A stretch of DNA of 64,000 bases from Exophiala sp. HKRS030 (GCA_023897205.1 JAHWDD010000001.1:4402001-4466000); one strand, 5' to 3'. Shown: positions 11,301-22,593, counted from the stretch's first letter. Program-made: numbers and translations. The notes: generated by a model from the sequence alone, not told the origin.

Positions 11301-14300
11301 AGGTCGAAAATGCCAATCCGGCTGAATCTGCAACCTGAACCAAGCCTCTGAGAGCCCAGTAATGTACTGTGGTGTGGGTATCGCTGCACAAGGATAGTAA
11401 CACTCCGACGATAGATTTCATGTGTAGACCAGCAGCCATTGCACCAACTTCGGCATGGATATAACCTAGGGCAAGCGCACACCCAGCACGTGCGCTAGGG
11501 TCACGATTAGCCACTATCATATCAATAAGATCCTTGACTTCTTTGTTGGTGAATTGTGTACCGGCCAGGTTGCACAGTCGACCTATTGCTCGGGCCGACA
11601 GGTGGCGCAGGTTCTGATCTGCGTTGCAGACGTATCTGCCCAGAAGTTCAACAATGACTGGTCCGATCGCGTCCACGTTCAATTTACCAGCAAGGTATGG
11701 TGTTTCTTTGTTAGCCACCGCCAGAGCACAGAGGAAGGCCAGTGCCGAGTTGATCTGCATTGCAGCCTTCTTGCCAGGCTCACGCTGGAGAGGCTGAGAT
11801 ATCGCTGTAATGAGCTGTTCTACTGTGCTCTCCTGGACCCGGGGAGACTGCAAGGGTAGAGATATCGCGAATAGTTTGATAGCAAGATTGACGCATGATG
11901 TTGCAGGGGAGCTCAGCTCTGCTTCCTCGGGACCCGAACCCTGTCTAATGATCAACACTGGATCGTGCTCTATAGCCGCCAGCGAGGGAGACTGGATTGA
12001 AAGATCAGGAAGTGAGAATTCCTGCTCCGGTGAGGTTCGATGACTCAGCTGTAGGTGATTCTCGAATGGCAGGTACGTGTCGAAGCTGTCAGTCAAACTG
12101 CAGACACCAAAGCCCCAGTTGTCACTCGTGGTCCAAAGGCCTTCAAAGTTGCTGGCAGCGTTTGTCAATGATGTTTCCAGATTTTTCATGATGGGACGCT
12201 CAGGATCCGTGAAAGTTCTTGTAGTGAGACCGATAAGGTCGGAGTGCGATACCACCTCGCTTTGATCCAGATGTTTTAGACCGGCCACTGCCGTGAAACA
12301 TTGGAGGACTCGTCGGCGCAGGAGGATCGTAAGATCTTGTAGCTGCAGCGCCGGAACTAGACGTTGAGAGATATCGTCGGCTTCCCTGGTAGACGGGAGG
12401 CTTTCCAAAAACAGAATGGTGTTGTGCAGCATTGTCGAAATGCGCTTGGAACCATCTGTCGTTACCAGCGTGCTGCAAGATGAGAGGAACATCAACAGGG
12501 CACTCAATGCACACTCTCGAACATGCGACAAGAAACTTAATTCTAGATGTCCCCTTTTAGCAGCATTCTCGTGCGTCAACGGAGGAGGCAGAGCATTTCT
12601 CCATAAAAGCATCAATTGGTTCAAATGCACCTTGACAAAACTTGGTCCAAGCGAGGTGATACCACTAATCAGTGTCCAAGCTACCTGTACCTGCATGGCC
12701 GACACGCGCAATTCCGCAGCAGCACTTGACTTGAGGAGGTCCGTCGCAAAGGTGAAAACGTTGGAATAGATCTGAGTCGAGCCGTAGAGCGGTCTCTGGG
12801 GCACACAACTGATCATCACAGCAATAGTTGAAGCATACCCTAGAGATTTTCGATGAGGGTATTTGACCTCGCTTGATGGTTGGAACTCTTTGTGCAATTG
12901 TGACATGGCATGCTCTATGCTGCGGACCAGCTGACTCGGGCATGCGAGGACGAACGCCTTGAAGCATTGCACAGCATGGCTCTGAACTGTGTGGCTCGGG
13001 TGCTGGACGACTTGGAAGAGCGCTTCCCGACACGAGTCTTGAAGGACGTTGGACGCAGGACCCAGTCTGGTAAGCAAGTCGGTCAACGTTGAAATAGCCC
13101 CTGTTAATATCCGTTTGGAAGGCTCCTTTCTCTCCGGCATCACCTGAGGGTAGTTCTTGAGGACATCGTTGATTAAATGTCGGGCCGCGTTGATTTGAGC
13201 ATTTTCTGTAAGGAGGCCCGTAACGTCGTTCAGGATCCACTGGACAAGCTTCCGAGTGAGTAGCAGTCGGTAGCGGTTGGCGGACACAGTAGGATTATTC
13301 AGCAGATCGCCATACGTATGTACTGCGATGGTTGCGTATTTTTCCTCTAATGTTTTGCGTGGTAGTAGGCGGAGTAGGTATCTATAGCCCATGGCAATGC
13401 CGGCACGTGCTCGGTTGCTGGTTGAGGTTCTACAGTATTGTTGCGATAGTACTCGTAGGATGTCGTTCAGGGACATGGATAACTGGACAGATGCCTTGCC
13501 CTGGCTGGGAGCTGGAGAGGCTACGCGGTCTTGTTCTCCATCCTCGTCCAGGGCCGCGCCAGCCTTCTTTGACTTCTTTGGCTTTCGTATGACCGGGACC
13601 TCGGTGGGCCCGCTTTCTGAAAATGCCTGTTTCAGAGCTGCGGCCACAGCTGCGGCCGCAGAATGCCTGACAGACGAGATTGAGCTGTCGATGGCCTTCC
13701 AAAGACTGTTCTTGAGGCTGTCAAAGTCTGCCGAGTTGTTGAAGTAGGTTGTCTCGGTGACCAGACTGCGCATACAGGAGCATGCACACCTTTGCACAAA
13801 TGCAGACTTGTCATTCGCCGCAGCACTTCGGGCCTGTTTCCAGATGTCTCGAGCCACATTTTCGTCCAGGCTGGTTTGAATCCCGATCACCAAAGCGCCA
13901 AGTGCTCTGAAGACACAGCCACGAGTTCCCGTGTGGGATGACTTCAGAAGCTTAAGCAGACTCGCAACAACGAGTCCAGACAAACTTATAGCACTGTCAC
14001 CAGCCGAGCGGTAGAGAGCACCCAAGCATACCGCAGCCGCATGTCTTGCGCCCACCTCTTTGTCATTTTTCCCTGCATTCAATATAGACACGAGGTCGTT
14101 TATAGTTTCATAAAGCAGGCTTCGACTGCCTCGCCCGAAGGCATCTCCTAGGATTCTACCCAGGGTGTTGCGGACAACGCGCGATGGAGTTGGTGCTCCG
14201 AGCCCGACAATCTTGATGACCTCCTTCTTGATCGATGCCTGATGCGCAGGCAAGGCTTCGGCGGAGAGTTGTTCGACGTGATGTTGCAGATCGGAGACGA

Positions 14301-14424
14301 AGGTCAGCAAGAACAGGTCTTGCTGTTCGGTTGGAAGAGCATGTAGTTTGGCGATGTCGAGTTCGGCATCGGAGGTGCCATTAGTTGCAGGCACTGGTTC
14401 AGGGGCCGGCGCTGGGCTGGCCAT
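8338..14424 (-). CDS. laa1: HEATR5/Laa1-like HEAT-repeat protein
   Basis: A 2028-residue protein in one uninterrupted exon, close to the size of yeast Laa1 and human HEATR5B (each about 2000 residues). The family binds the AP-1 clathrin adaptor and its accessory proteins and supports traffic between the trans-Golgi and endosomes. The sequence is almost entirely alpha-solenoid, with HEAT-like helical pairs from residue 40 to 1990. The N-terminal block around residues 70-180 (RVVRNTLGRILGDAFGRG, GARHAAAVCLGALYRSAG, GTRGCVFRALGALV) is the best conserved part of the family. The first 20 residues are Pro/Ala-rich. Short polar linkers occur near residue 280 (KKSKKAG) and near residue 1240 (KNPPTHTATAAAK). 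No membrane segment is seen, fitting a peripheral cytosolic protein. The assignment rests on length and N-terminal similarity. Confidence 0.88.
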   Translation of the reverse strand: MASPAPAPEPVPATNGTSDAELDIAKLHALPTEQQDLFLLTFVSDLQHHVEQLSAEALPAHQASIKKEVIKIVGLGAPTPSRVVRNTLGRILGDAFGRGSRSLLYETINDLVSILNAGKNDKEVGARHAAAVCLGALYRSAGDSAISLSGLVVASLLKLLKSSHTGTRGCVFRALGALVIGIQTSLDENVARDIWKQARSAAANDKSAFVQRCACSCMRSLVTETTYFNNSADFDSLKNSLWKAIDSSISSVRHSAAAAVAAALKQAFSESGPTEVPVIRKPKKSKKAGAALDEDGEQDRVASPAPSQGKASVQLSMSLNDILRVLSQQYCRTSTSNRARAGIAMGYRYLLRLLPRKTLEEKYATIAVHTYGDLLNNPTVSANRYRLLLTRKLVQWILNDVTGLLTENAQINAARHLINDVLKNYPQVMPERKEPSKRILTGAISTLTDLLTRLGPASNVLQDSCREALFQVVQHPSHTVQSHAVQCFKAFVLACPSQLVRSIEHAMSQLHKEFQPSSEVKYPHRKSLGYASTIAVMISCVPQRPLYGSTQIYSNVFTFATDLLKSSAAAELRVSAMQVQVAWTLISGITSLGPSFVKVHLNQLMLLWRNALPPPLTHENAAKRGHLELSFLSHVRECALSALLMFLSSCSTLVTTDGSKRISTMLHNTILFLESLPSTREADDISQRLVPALQLQDLTILLRRRVLQCFTAVAGLKHLDQSEVVSHSDLIGLTTRTFTDPERPIMKNLETSLTNAASNFEGLWTTSDNWGFGVCSLTDSFDTYLPFENHLQLSHRTSPEQEFSLPDLSIQSPSLAAIEHDPVLIIRQGSGPEEAELSSPATSCVNLAIKLFAISLPLQSPRVQESTVEQLITAISQPLQREPGKKAAMQINSALAFLCALAVANKETPYLAGKLNVDAIGPVIVELLGRYVCNADQNLRHLSARAIGRLCNLAGTQFTNKEVKDLIDMIVANRDPSARAGCALALGYIHAEVGAMAAGLHMKSIVGVLLSLCSDTHTTVHYWALRGLVQVADSAGLAFSTYATSTLGLLAQLYSNDTHNEESASQATSNLELELFTPWALAQCVDSIINVMGPDLQDVSKARNLILILIGYLQNEASRRLRFESYQCLRHLMMYAPAHIQFSKYVLDLQENLSSDEELLQSSAIKGLSELMKRNASEVARVATSKLGDDLWSRLDDSPQDQSIQAMLQNWMQQTILLDTAEWIDKCQSILSKTRAKNPPTHTATAAAKTAMPDLADEEVAGFAAAAQGEAAEVVPEGQEFLRWQTRDFAMRLLSESMDIVQAAMSAERVIHAEEVLQAKVAEVVRVAFSASTANVVELRIWGLRIIDQILKLFGKTPDPDFLEASLLEQYQAQISSALTPAFAADSSPELAAEAIGVCATFVATGIVTNADRMGRIFKVLSMGIDNLTQQTPEASIGDLKDLSPNAQAMLKMGILSGWAQLQLASHEQAYLEDILQPFIPKLAPLWLTSLQEFAGLRFEPEISDTLGGEMVGGNLDERYASFNREVRLTFYQKTWLSIVDAIAVLVEKDSESVFDALDNKRVSAADEGSTNGTVVQGRDMSFREEPVAFFFILFGLAFEALVTQAREDPSQALSILQALRKILTPQVSGNAIYEDAVFTETTDTLDRLALTSTRDTQSVLVEIARNLSMDHLVAKSQDRDEKLSDDIEQLFELTRIIILVLTGLVPTLEDPPGSAVRRLGEDSVGLVQLSFQALVDVASVFPSIIRADLHACIFYSYCTILATGVCQDEVIPRIMPVFKTFLQDVIRSSNNETASRLVRGCLHRMLSVLTVAQRRENEHAIVCAKNTLLSIAVLITTASSAIAAKDGLIDSALSEMLDCLQDVGLAKITAGCLRSLLMTHPKTACDEYIGRLLWGRLVPFVTDPEAEDPETVKGPLTQALVASVVTLAGPGRFAAMSILIPVLLVRAKQVPRGTNSEEVRKECAARLLELVATDQSAFKVAVGLLDEDQRSDLESLLRAAGVGKKQDTTSTDNVESRPAIELRMDFG

Positions 14425-14719
14425 GGGGGTTTATATGAAGACAAGCGAACGTCCTGGACGGACGGACGCACTCGTATTTATCAAATACCATATAAGCGTG
14501 ACAGGTGACAGAGACAGTGCCCGACGACGACTCACATGCCCTCTCTTTACATCTGTCCTTCAGAAAGTTCATAAACGGTTAGATTGACGTCTCGATCAAG
14601 CATTACTCCACCGTATGAGCAACTTTACCCTATGTAGTAAGCACTACTGTCGCGCAAATAGCAAGCAAATTCCTCAATTGTTTTCTCTCTGGCTACAGTT
14701 GAACTAGCTTACATGGCCA

Positions 14720-16376
14720 TCAAGTGCTCTTCTTCAGATACAAGGTCTGTGCATTGCAGAATGCGCGTAGTCCGCCAATGCCCCATTCGTAACCGACGCC
14801 AGACTCTTTGTGACCTCCAAACGGCGCGTTGGGATCAAGCTCAAGATGAGTGTTGACCCAAACACTTCCAGCATCCAGCTGTCGAGCAATTCTGCTGGCT
14901 TCTTTCAGGTCATCGGACCAGACCGAAGCGCCGAGGCCCATCTTAGTATTGTTTGCACGAGCAATGACATCGTCCTCGTCGGTCCACGTCATGAGAGGAA
15001 CGATAGGGCCGAAAGGCTCCTCGGTCGCGATTCTTGAAGTGTCGGACGGCTTATCAATGATGGTGGGTGTGATGAAATATCCAGGCTTGTCCTCGTTCTT
15101 ACCACCTACGGCAACGGTCCACTTCTCCTTCTCAATATCTGAGAAGAAAGTTTTGACCTTTTCGTACTGCATGGAGTTCTGAACGGGTCCAAGGAACACG
15201 CCCTCTTCACTACCATCGCCGACTTTGAGTGTCTTGGTAAATGCGACCATGGCGTCTCGGAATTGGTCATGGATGGACTCGTGGACATAGATTCGCTTAA
15301 TGGCAAGGCAAATCTGGCCAGAGTTCAGGAAAGCAAGCGTGGCAATCTGTACAACGGTCAATTTGCGATTAGCATATATATAGGCAAGTCTCGTACCTTG
15401 GCCGCGACGCTATTAATGTCAACATTCTTGGTGACAATGGCCGGATCTTTACCTCCCCTGTCCAAGATTAGTCATAGAACTGTCGCAAAAATACGCATAT
15501 TCTTACAGCTCGAGAGTGACTCGCTTCAGCGTCTTCGCGGCACTTTCCATGACTTTCTTTCCAGTGAAAGTCGAGCCAGTGAAGCTGATCTTGTCAGGGC
15601 CAGGGTGGGCTGTAAGCCATGGTCCGAGGTTATCGTCTCCGCTCAGAACTTGCAGCACGCCTGGCGGGAAGAACTTCTGGGCCAGCTCACCCATCTTCAA
15701 ATTGCAGTAGGGAGTGAATGGAGATGGTTTGATGATGATGGGGTTGCCAGTAAGGAGAGAAGGGCCGATCTTGCCACTTCAGCATGTTAGAACTAGAGAC
15801 GGCAGAATTATTGCCAAAAGTTGCATGAGAGACATACCATGCCAGATGGATGGGGAAGTTCCACGGGACAATGCCGACGGTGACTCCGAGAGGAGTGTAT
15901 CGAACAATGACTTGTTTTTGGGCATCTTCCTCAACGATCTCCTCCTTCAATTCGATCTTCGACAACTCTCTGAGCCAGTGGACTCCCGTTTGAGCCTCTT
16001 GAACGGCAAATTGGACCTGTAACAGTCCATCAGCTCAGAATTCCCTGTCTTCTCAGGCTCAAGTACTTACAGGTTTGCCTTGCTCCTGTGTGAGCAGCTT
16101 GCCAAAGTCCTGAGCATGCTCTTCGAGAGCGTCGGCGAAAGCAAGAACAGCCTTCTTTCGTTCTGCCCATGGTGTTTTCGACCAGGTCTGGAAGGCTGCC
16201 TTGCCCGCTGCCACTGCGTTGTCGACATCTTGCTGCGTCGAGACCGGGACTTCTGGATTTGGCTTTCCCGTTGCGGGGTTGATGCCATGTCTGGTCTTCT
16301 CTGTCTTACTCAATTGGCCGTTGATGGTGTTGTAGAAGCCATTGAAGACGTCGAAGCTGGTGTCGATAGAACCCAT
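14720..16376 (-). CDS. Aldehyde dehydrogenase (NAD(P)+), 480 aa
   Basis: Oxidises an aldehyde to its acid with NAD(P)+. Five exons on the minus strand, 16376-16071, 16016-15838, 15776-15507, 15457-15397 and 15346-14720, give 480 residues. Motifs appear in order: VPWNFPIHLA (cofactor floor), the GNPIIIKPSPFTP strand-turn, FTGSTFTGK, general-base Glu251 in LELGGKD, nucleophile Cys285 in NSGQICLA, and EEPFGPIVP near the C-terminus. All five exons join in phase. It carries no targeting signal, so it is probably cytosolic. The C-terminal half resembles fungal aldehyde dehydrogenases annotated for betaine, salicylaldehyde or general aldehydes, so the substrate cannot be named. Its promoter faces the large gene-poor region. 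Confidence 0.92.
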
Positions 16377-19137
16377 CTTTGCTCTGGTACAAGTGCTGTC
16401 TGGGAGATAAGCTGACGAGAGTTTGTCGAAGGTCCAAACAAGCTAGTTCTCTCAACGTGGCGCGGAGGGAGGGGATTTTATAATCGTGACGACTCGACGA
16501 CTCGAGGAGTCCGACTGTCTGACTCGCCTGGGCGAGTTGACTTTGTTAGCGGCTTCCTTCGAGGGGTCCTGGTCCTGTGCATTGTGGAGGGGCGGCTGTC
16601 TTGCGGTCCGGGCACTACATTGGTATTGGGGTTTTGGTGTAATGTAGAGAAGCTTGATGATGTCGTAGTCCCCTCATTGCCAGTACGACTGAGCGGGAGG
16701 AATAGACATCATCGACTTAGTCGAGTTGTCATTGGCAGCGCTGACGGCAGCAGCTCTCGGGTGGCAGTTCTGACTTAGAGCCCGAGATCATTGCGCCTAC
16801 AGTAGGTGGTCAGTCTGTGAATTTCTCCCTCGGCAGTTCTCTCGTTCTTCTTGGCTGGCGGCCGGCGGCCCGCGGTAGAAGGAGGGGAAGCCAAGGCTGC
16901 GTGTTCACGATATCAAGGTGAAAAGGTTTGTAAGCCATGCTGACCAAAAGCGAAGCAAGTACTAAGCGCGTTTCTCGTAATTCGTAGATGGTACTTGATT
17001 AATCAACACAATTAATGAAAACAGTAGCATTGCTCAATGGCGACATCCTGTTGCTCTCAGGCTTAGAGGAATCACTCTGTCCGCGGGCCGTTGCAATCGT
17101 TACTTGTACATGACTACATCAACGACGTGTCAGCTTCCCTCCGCTATGGTTTACTATCAACGTCCCCGATAGTCATTCTGAGACGCGCATCCATTCGCAG
17201 TCTATTGCCTAGAGTCCATGCCCTCGATATGAAAACCCCGATTGGAGTGGATTGTCGCGAGTGGTAATTTGTCTCTCTGAAAACACCCGTCGCTTGTAGT
17301 AAACAGGGTGGCACGGTAAAATACCCACAAGTCCGGGTCGACGTTGTACAAGTAGGACATGATGCTTTCCGTGTCACCTAATTGACGTTTCTAGTCGGAT
17401 CCGAATTAGATGGACAGGCGGAAAAGGGCCTCTTGTCTGGGGGATCTCTTGAATATATATTGTGAATATCATCCGAGGTTAAACTACGGAGTACTGTAAC
17501 CAATAATGCGATGATTTCTCACCTTGCACGAAATCTGATCTTCATCTTCTCCACGTCCGCATGAAAATTTACATAAGGGATTATCGGCTTTGCAAGAATC
17601 GGTGGTCTTTAGGATGAAGCCAGACACCGCTACAATGGTGAAGTGGTGAGGTACGAAAGCCTGGTACCAGTGAGAATAAATTTGGGGAAATTCAGAATGT
17701 CAGCCACCAGTAGATGTGAATTCCACCCCGTCATCACCACCAACCGTCTAACCTCCACGAGTCCGAGCGAGGACGATACAGTAATATTCTAGTAATGGGG
17801 AAATGGTTGACAGGAAGGGAGGATCATGTGGAAAGGCTCTCCCGCGCTCGAAGCCATCTTGGTCATCTGTCGCGATATGCAGTGGTCCATCAGCCATCTC
17901 AATTTCAAGAATAAGAAAAACCAATCGAAAGTATTTTTAGCCTTGAATTTCATTGAAGCTCGTATTTCACGGGGTCCTGCTACGGACATTCCACCTGACA
18001 TGAGGCTACGGAGAAGTCTTGCATCAATGATGACTGCAAATAAACAAACCTGCATATACTCGTATTCGTACCGATGTGAACCTGGTTATCCATCTTCCTG
18101 GGCAGCTGATTCATGGCTCAAGTGGCGAGAAGATGATTAAGCTAGCCTCCGTATAGCATAGAAGTACTCGTCCTCGTACGCAATAAGCTCGCGGGGTTTG
18201 GCCCGCGCTGTAACCTGTGTCTTGCAGTCAGATCAGTCCTATGAGGCACGGGGCGGTCCCTGCCCGCATTCAGTGGTAAGACACGAGGAAGATCATGGAT
18301 GAGGCCAAGTCTTGCATGAATGATAGAATGGGAAATCAAGCGTTAAGTAAATTGTATTATGACGAGTATTCCGAATTCCGTACGCCGACCTCCGTTTATG
18401 TACAGTATGTCTCACACGTTGATGTGCGTCCAAAGAGGGCGCAGCAACTTGTTGATTAATTTAGGTGAAACAAGTAATTTGACCGGCACTCCGCAAAACT
18501 TGGTTGACCAGCTTGTCACTTCGGCTCTTCGGGGTCATAATCCGCCCCCTTCTTCTTCGGGAACAACAAGCAAGGTGACGCATTTCCGTGCAGTAATATC
18601 AGACAAATGATATGCCACTGGTGAAAGGTCTTGCGTGCCTTGAGGTAGGGTGTGGCTGGGGCATCTCCCTCCTTATCGCGCCCGCCCCCAGACGCCATGA
18701 AATGCACAATACCAGTGTTGTGCAATGATTCAGGGTTGTCTAGTAGACCTTGCCCGGGATTTCCAATAGCTGCAAATTAAGCAACGGCACCGAGAGTATT
18801 GTAGCGGAGTGCGGCAGCCATCCCCAATGACTTTTTCTAATCGTGGCACGCCGAGGAGGCACACATGGCATGGTCAAGCGTCAGTCAAACGTGCCACTGA
18901 AGGAGTTGCATGCCTCATTTCCGATGGGCGGTGTAATATTCTGTGCCGCCGACATGTAGCGTGAAAGCACCAAGCTCTTGTAAGCCCACGGAGCCTACGC
19001 CGGCAGCATGTCATTTTGAGGCTCATCGAGGGCCGTATGTGGCTCGACTGATATGTAAACATCTGACATCCAAATACTCGTGTATATGGTGCTGTGATGT
19101 CGATAGATTTGTTGTGCTAGATATATCTCAAGTTTGT
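16377..19137. other. 2.8 kb gene-poor region
   Basis: No gene is supported. The frames at 17826-18140 and 18359-18610 have no recognisable family, no good intron structure and biased composition. The first 200 bp hold the aldehyde dehydrogenase promoter with a cluster of GACTCG/CGAGTC words (about 16490-16540). A copy of the dispersed motif TACGGAGTA lies at 17485-17493. No transposase or RNA gene was recognised. Confidence 0.5.
17485..17493 (-). repeat. Dispersed motif TACTCCGTA (copy 1)
   Basis: One of seven exact copies in the window of the 9-mer TACTCCGTA or its complement, all in non-coding DNA. This copy reads TACGGAGTA on the plus strand. Confidence 0.5.
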
Positions 19138-20437
19138 TCACCGAGTGACAATATCCATGTTCAACGTGGGGTTCGAGAAGGTGACATTCTGTGACGACCA
19201 CAGAGCTTCTGAACCAAAGGCCAAGTAGCCTAGGTAATCGGTAGTACTGGGGCCTCCCACACTGGTTAGGTCTTCTAGCAATGGCTTGAAGTCGGCAGAG
19301 ATGCTCTGCACCATCCCCGAGGCGACCCAGGTCAAGACTGTCTGCTGCAGACCGTTCACACCAAAGTAGAGGTCAAAAGTAGTGCCACCGATGACTACGG
19401 TCTTTCGCGAGCCCTGCTCGAGACCGATGGGTTGCGTACTGGCGCCAAAATCAGCTAGCCAAATCATGACTTCGTACTTGGCATCCTTTGTGCTTGTGGC
19501 AGCATGCTGGTTGGAGTCAATGAACATGTCGATAGCTACGTTGGCATTAAGTTCAATACTGGTAAGCTCGGTACCATCTGTGCTTGTCGGGACAACACTG
19601 CCAACACCGTAATGCCATTCCGTTGAGATGTTGATTGCAGCCACAGTAGAAATCTCGACGGGGAGAACGTTGTTCGATGGATCGATCTGGATGTTGGGGA
19701 AGGCATGCACAGGTTGAGTTGGAGGACCCTGGGGGAATTGCCAGGTAATCGACCACTCCGGGGCAGAAGTTCTGGTCGGGTAGGAGCCGTTGTCGAACGA
19801 GGTAACCTGTTCCTCTGTCAGTCCGACACCACAAGCATGCACTCGATGTGAGGGTAGACTCACGTTCATACAAAGGCCACCACTAGTGGTAGCATCGGTG
19901 ACACCCCATTGATTGGGATTCACTGAACGTTATTTAGTCAGCTTTGAAGTACAGAACATGACGGGTAGAGAGAGGAGGTGACATCTTCCCCAAGGCGGCT
20001 AGACCACGGAGGTTCAGGGATCTCCAAATGCCGACTTGCAGCCAACAATGCAGGACACTCTTGCGGGTGGGTCATCGACCAGTCCAAACAGGTGAAAGTC
20101 CAGGAACAGGCGGGAAACCTGGCCACCCAAGAGCGTTCACTGATGCAAGGCACCAAATTGTTGGCAGGTGGGAAGACCGACAAAGTTTTCATCGTCGGCT
20201 GAGCTAGCCAAAGGCAATAACAAGAGGGCAGGACTCACGTGTGTACTGTTGACCACTGGTTTCGGGCGAGATACCGAAGGACAATTGGCAGTACTGCTTG
20301 TGAGTGACTTTGTTGCTCACAAACGGCGGTGCGAATCCACGCGATACTCGATAGGATTGAAGGCCGAGCAGCACTCCCAACGTGACGGCCACCGGCAGGA
20401 TAAGGAAACCGTAGCTGATGAGTGATTTGGCGCCCAT
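19138..20437 (-). CDS. GH12 endoglucanase/xyloglucanase, membrane-anchored or secreted
   Basis: Glycoside hydrolase family 12 enzyme (retaining endo-beta-1,4-glucanase or xyloglucanase; beta-jelly-roll fold). Three exons on the minus strand, 20437-20239, 19922-19864 and 19806-19138, give 308 residues. The junctions rebuild QQYTLNPNQWGV and LCMNVTSFDNGSYP, matching the start of the GH12 fold. The catalytic pair is visible: nucleophile Glu198 in YEVMIWL and acid/base Glu286 in FGSEAL. Residues 8-27 form a hydrophobic segment preceded by Lys4, so the protein is either secreted or held as a type II membrane protein; no clear cleavage site is seen. The first intron (316 bp) is unusually long and the second is 57 bp. 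It stands alone between two gene-poor regions. Confidence 0.88.
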
Positions 20438-22593
20438 GGTGGTCGACTGTTGTTGAACTTGAAACAGTCTTCGGTGTGCGACAGGTAGATGAAAGATGAG
20501 AAGAGGCAGGAGAGAAGATGAGGACGCACTGGAGCGTACTTAGGTGCCTAGATGAATGGAAACGAGAGACTGGAGTTTGTGAGGTAGGTAAAATGATATG
20601 GAGTAGGAGTGATCGAAGCACAAAAGGAGTTTGCTGGTACAGTATTATCGAGTCAGGAAGGCAGGATGGGGTGTCGTGGACTAGGAAGGGGGCTCTGTCG
20701 GCAATAGCGACCGCCGATTGAAGGTAAAGAAGGCGACGTTTGGCTTGTGGGATGATTTTTTGACAGGACAAACAAGCAAAGACTAGTAGGGCAAGGGGTG
20801 AGAAGATGTTTTGGTGGGTGTGATGAAAGGAAGATTGGATGAGACAGGGTTGTGTAGGTAACCCGTCCTGTTGTGCATGGTTCTACTGTACGTACACTCC
20901 GTTAATAGATTGGTAGATTACTCCGTAGTAGAGTGCCTACTCCGAGTACAGTCTATTCTCCGTGGGTGTCCAGCTGAATTCACTCACTGCATGCGAGAAA
21001 CTGGGAATCAAGAGGCCGGCAGAAATGAGATTGTCCGTGCTGGCAACAAGGTTACGACTTGTTTTTGGCGTGTGTTGAGGGGCGCAGAAACAAGGGCGAA
21101 GCTTGCATGGGTGGCGTCCTTGCCAGCGAAAATCCCGGGAGGCGGCAGTTTGAGTCAGTGCAGGCGGCTAAACCCCTTGGGTGCCTAGGGCCATGCAACC
21201 CTGGCCAAGGGGCCCAGGGGCATCTAAATTGTTGGCTGAGCCTTGCCTATCACCACCGATAGCCTCGCTGCCTTGATGCCAAATTTACGTCGCAGTGGGT
21301 GTGTCTGGAGTCGAAATCCGCCACTCACACTGCACAGAGGTGGTGAGCCCTTTTCTCGCCTATCGCCGTTGCACATTCATCTTTTTCGCTTAGACTTTTC
21401 GGGCGAACCGTGAAAACTTTGTGGGTGTGTTAGGGGCATGTTTGTTTGTACTCGTATCATGAATACGGATAGCGACCCCGTACATTACATATCGGGTGAG
21501 CTCAACCACTTGCACCCAGGCAGCTTAATGCTGGAGTACTGTACTCTCCGGAGTAATGCGGACAGTTGCCTGCCACGGTTACACGGCGTCTGTTACAGCC
21601 CAGCCCATTCAAGGCATACCAATAGCCGTTGTGGACGGAGTACGCGCGTTGATAAACCCGCCACAAAGCACTGGACGAGGTTGACCAAACTTTTTATCAA
21701 CGGACTTGCGAGATTATGCAGCCAACAATCCGAACAAAGCTGGGGATGGTCAAGGTTGCCTGGAATAATGGCAAGCTGTGCAGCGCGTGCAGCGCGTGCA
21801 GCGATGCATTGTCCGCCTTCTCATACCTGCTCCTCAAGCCCCAATTCCCGCGCACCGTGCAGTCTATAGTTTTGTGTGCATACTCCGTTCAAGAATCCGT
21901 ATACAGCAAGATTCTCGCTCGAACCGACATGCCCGCTGTGAAAACTGGGCATTAGCTCGTAATACCCTCCCGTAAAGTACTGTAGAAGCTCTCAGATCAA
22001 AAAAAGGCACAGCCCGATCCATGACGGAAGGGTTGGTCGGATCATCTCTCCCTCCTGTTCCTGGTAGGGGAGAGCAAAAAACTAGCACTGACCATCGCCG
22101 CTCTCCTTATCCACCTCGCTCAGCTGCATCCAATCCCGGAACTGTCAATCCAAAATTTGAAACCAAACGATGGCCGGGCTGCTCTGCTCCATCTTCAGTC
22201 ACTCTCTCTGCTTGTCACCTCGCATGGTGTAATTTACCTGCCCTCTTTCCTTTCATCCTCCGAACAAAGCCTCTCGTTATACCAAACACCTCACCATCGC
22301 GTGAGAGACAGCTCAAACAGAGCCGGGTTTCCTATATACCTTACTCTCGCTACCGAGTTTACGTGCTCGAACCACACAACACAGTCGCTTCCTGCACTCC
22401 TTACAACGAAGCAACATTAATAAACGGCACATACCATACTGCACAGCTGCTCAGCAGTTGAAACATGCAGCACGAGTCCATCTAATCTCACGACCCCGGA
22501 CCACAATTTGATCAGAGCCACCAACCCTCTAGCGTGACCTCACAACATTCCTTCCAGCCTCAAGCTCCCCCAGAACTCTCCTACCTTCGTGAC
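20438..22593. promoter_or_regulatory. 2.2 kb divergent intergenic region between GH12 and GT2 genes
   Basis: Promoter of the GH12 gene (leftward) and promoter plus leader of the GT2 gene (rightward). No gene is supported; the frame at 21438-21869 has no recognisable family. It holds a TACTCCGTA copy (20929-20937), several CTCCG/CGGAG relatives, a 13 bp palindrome GAGTACTGTACTC at 21534-21546, and a short tandem of GCAGCGCGT at about 21779-21800. The last 500 bp before the GT2 start are pyrimidine-rich, as fungal leaders often are. Confidence 0.5.
20929..20937 (+). repeat. Dispersed motif TACTCCGTA (copy 2)
   Basis: Exact copy of the over-represented non-coding 9-mer, within the GH12/GT2 divergent region and close to further CTCCG words. 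Confidence 0.5.

Noticed and set aside
17826..18610. Small reading frames in the gene-poor region as genes
   Set aside because: No recognisable motifs, no supporting introns, and no codon pattern like the neighbours.
19938..20192. Minus-strand frame inside the long GH12 intron as an exon
   Set aside because: Including it introduces a stop; skipping it rebuilds QQYTLNPNQWG, the expected GH12 start.
21438..21869. 143-residue frame upstream of the GT2 gene
   Set aside because: Low-complexity Cys/Ala/Ser-rich translation over a repeat (GCAGCGCGT); no family resemblance.
22534..22593. GTG start extending the GT2 protein by 20 residues
   Set aside because: Nuclear genes normally start at ATG; the first in-frame ATG is at 22594.
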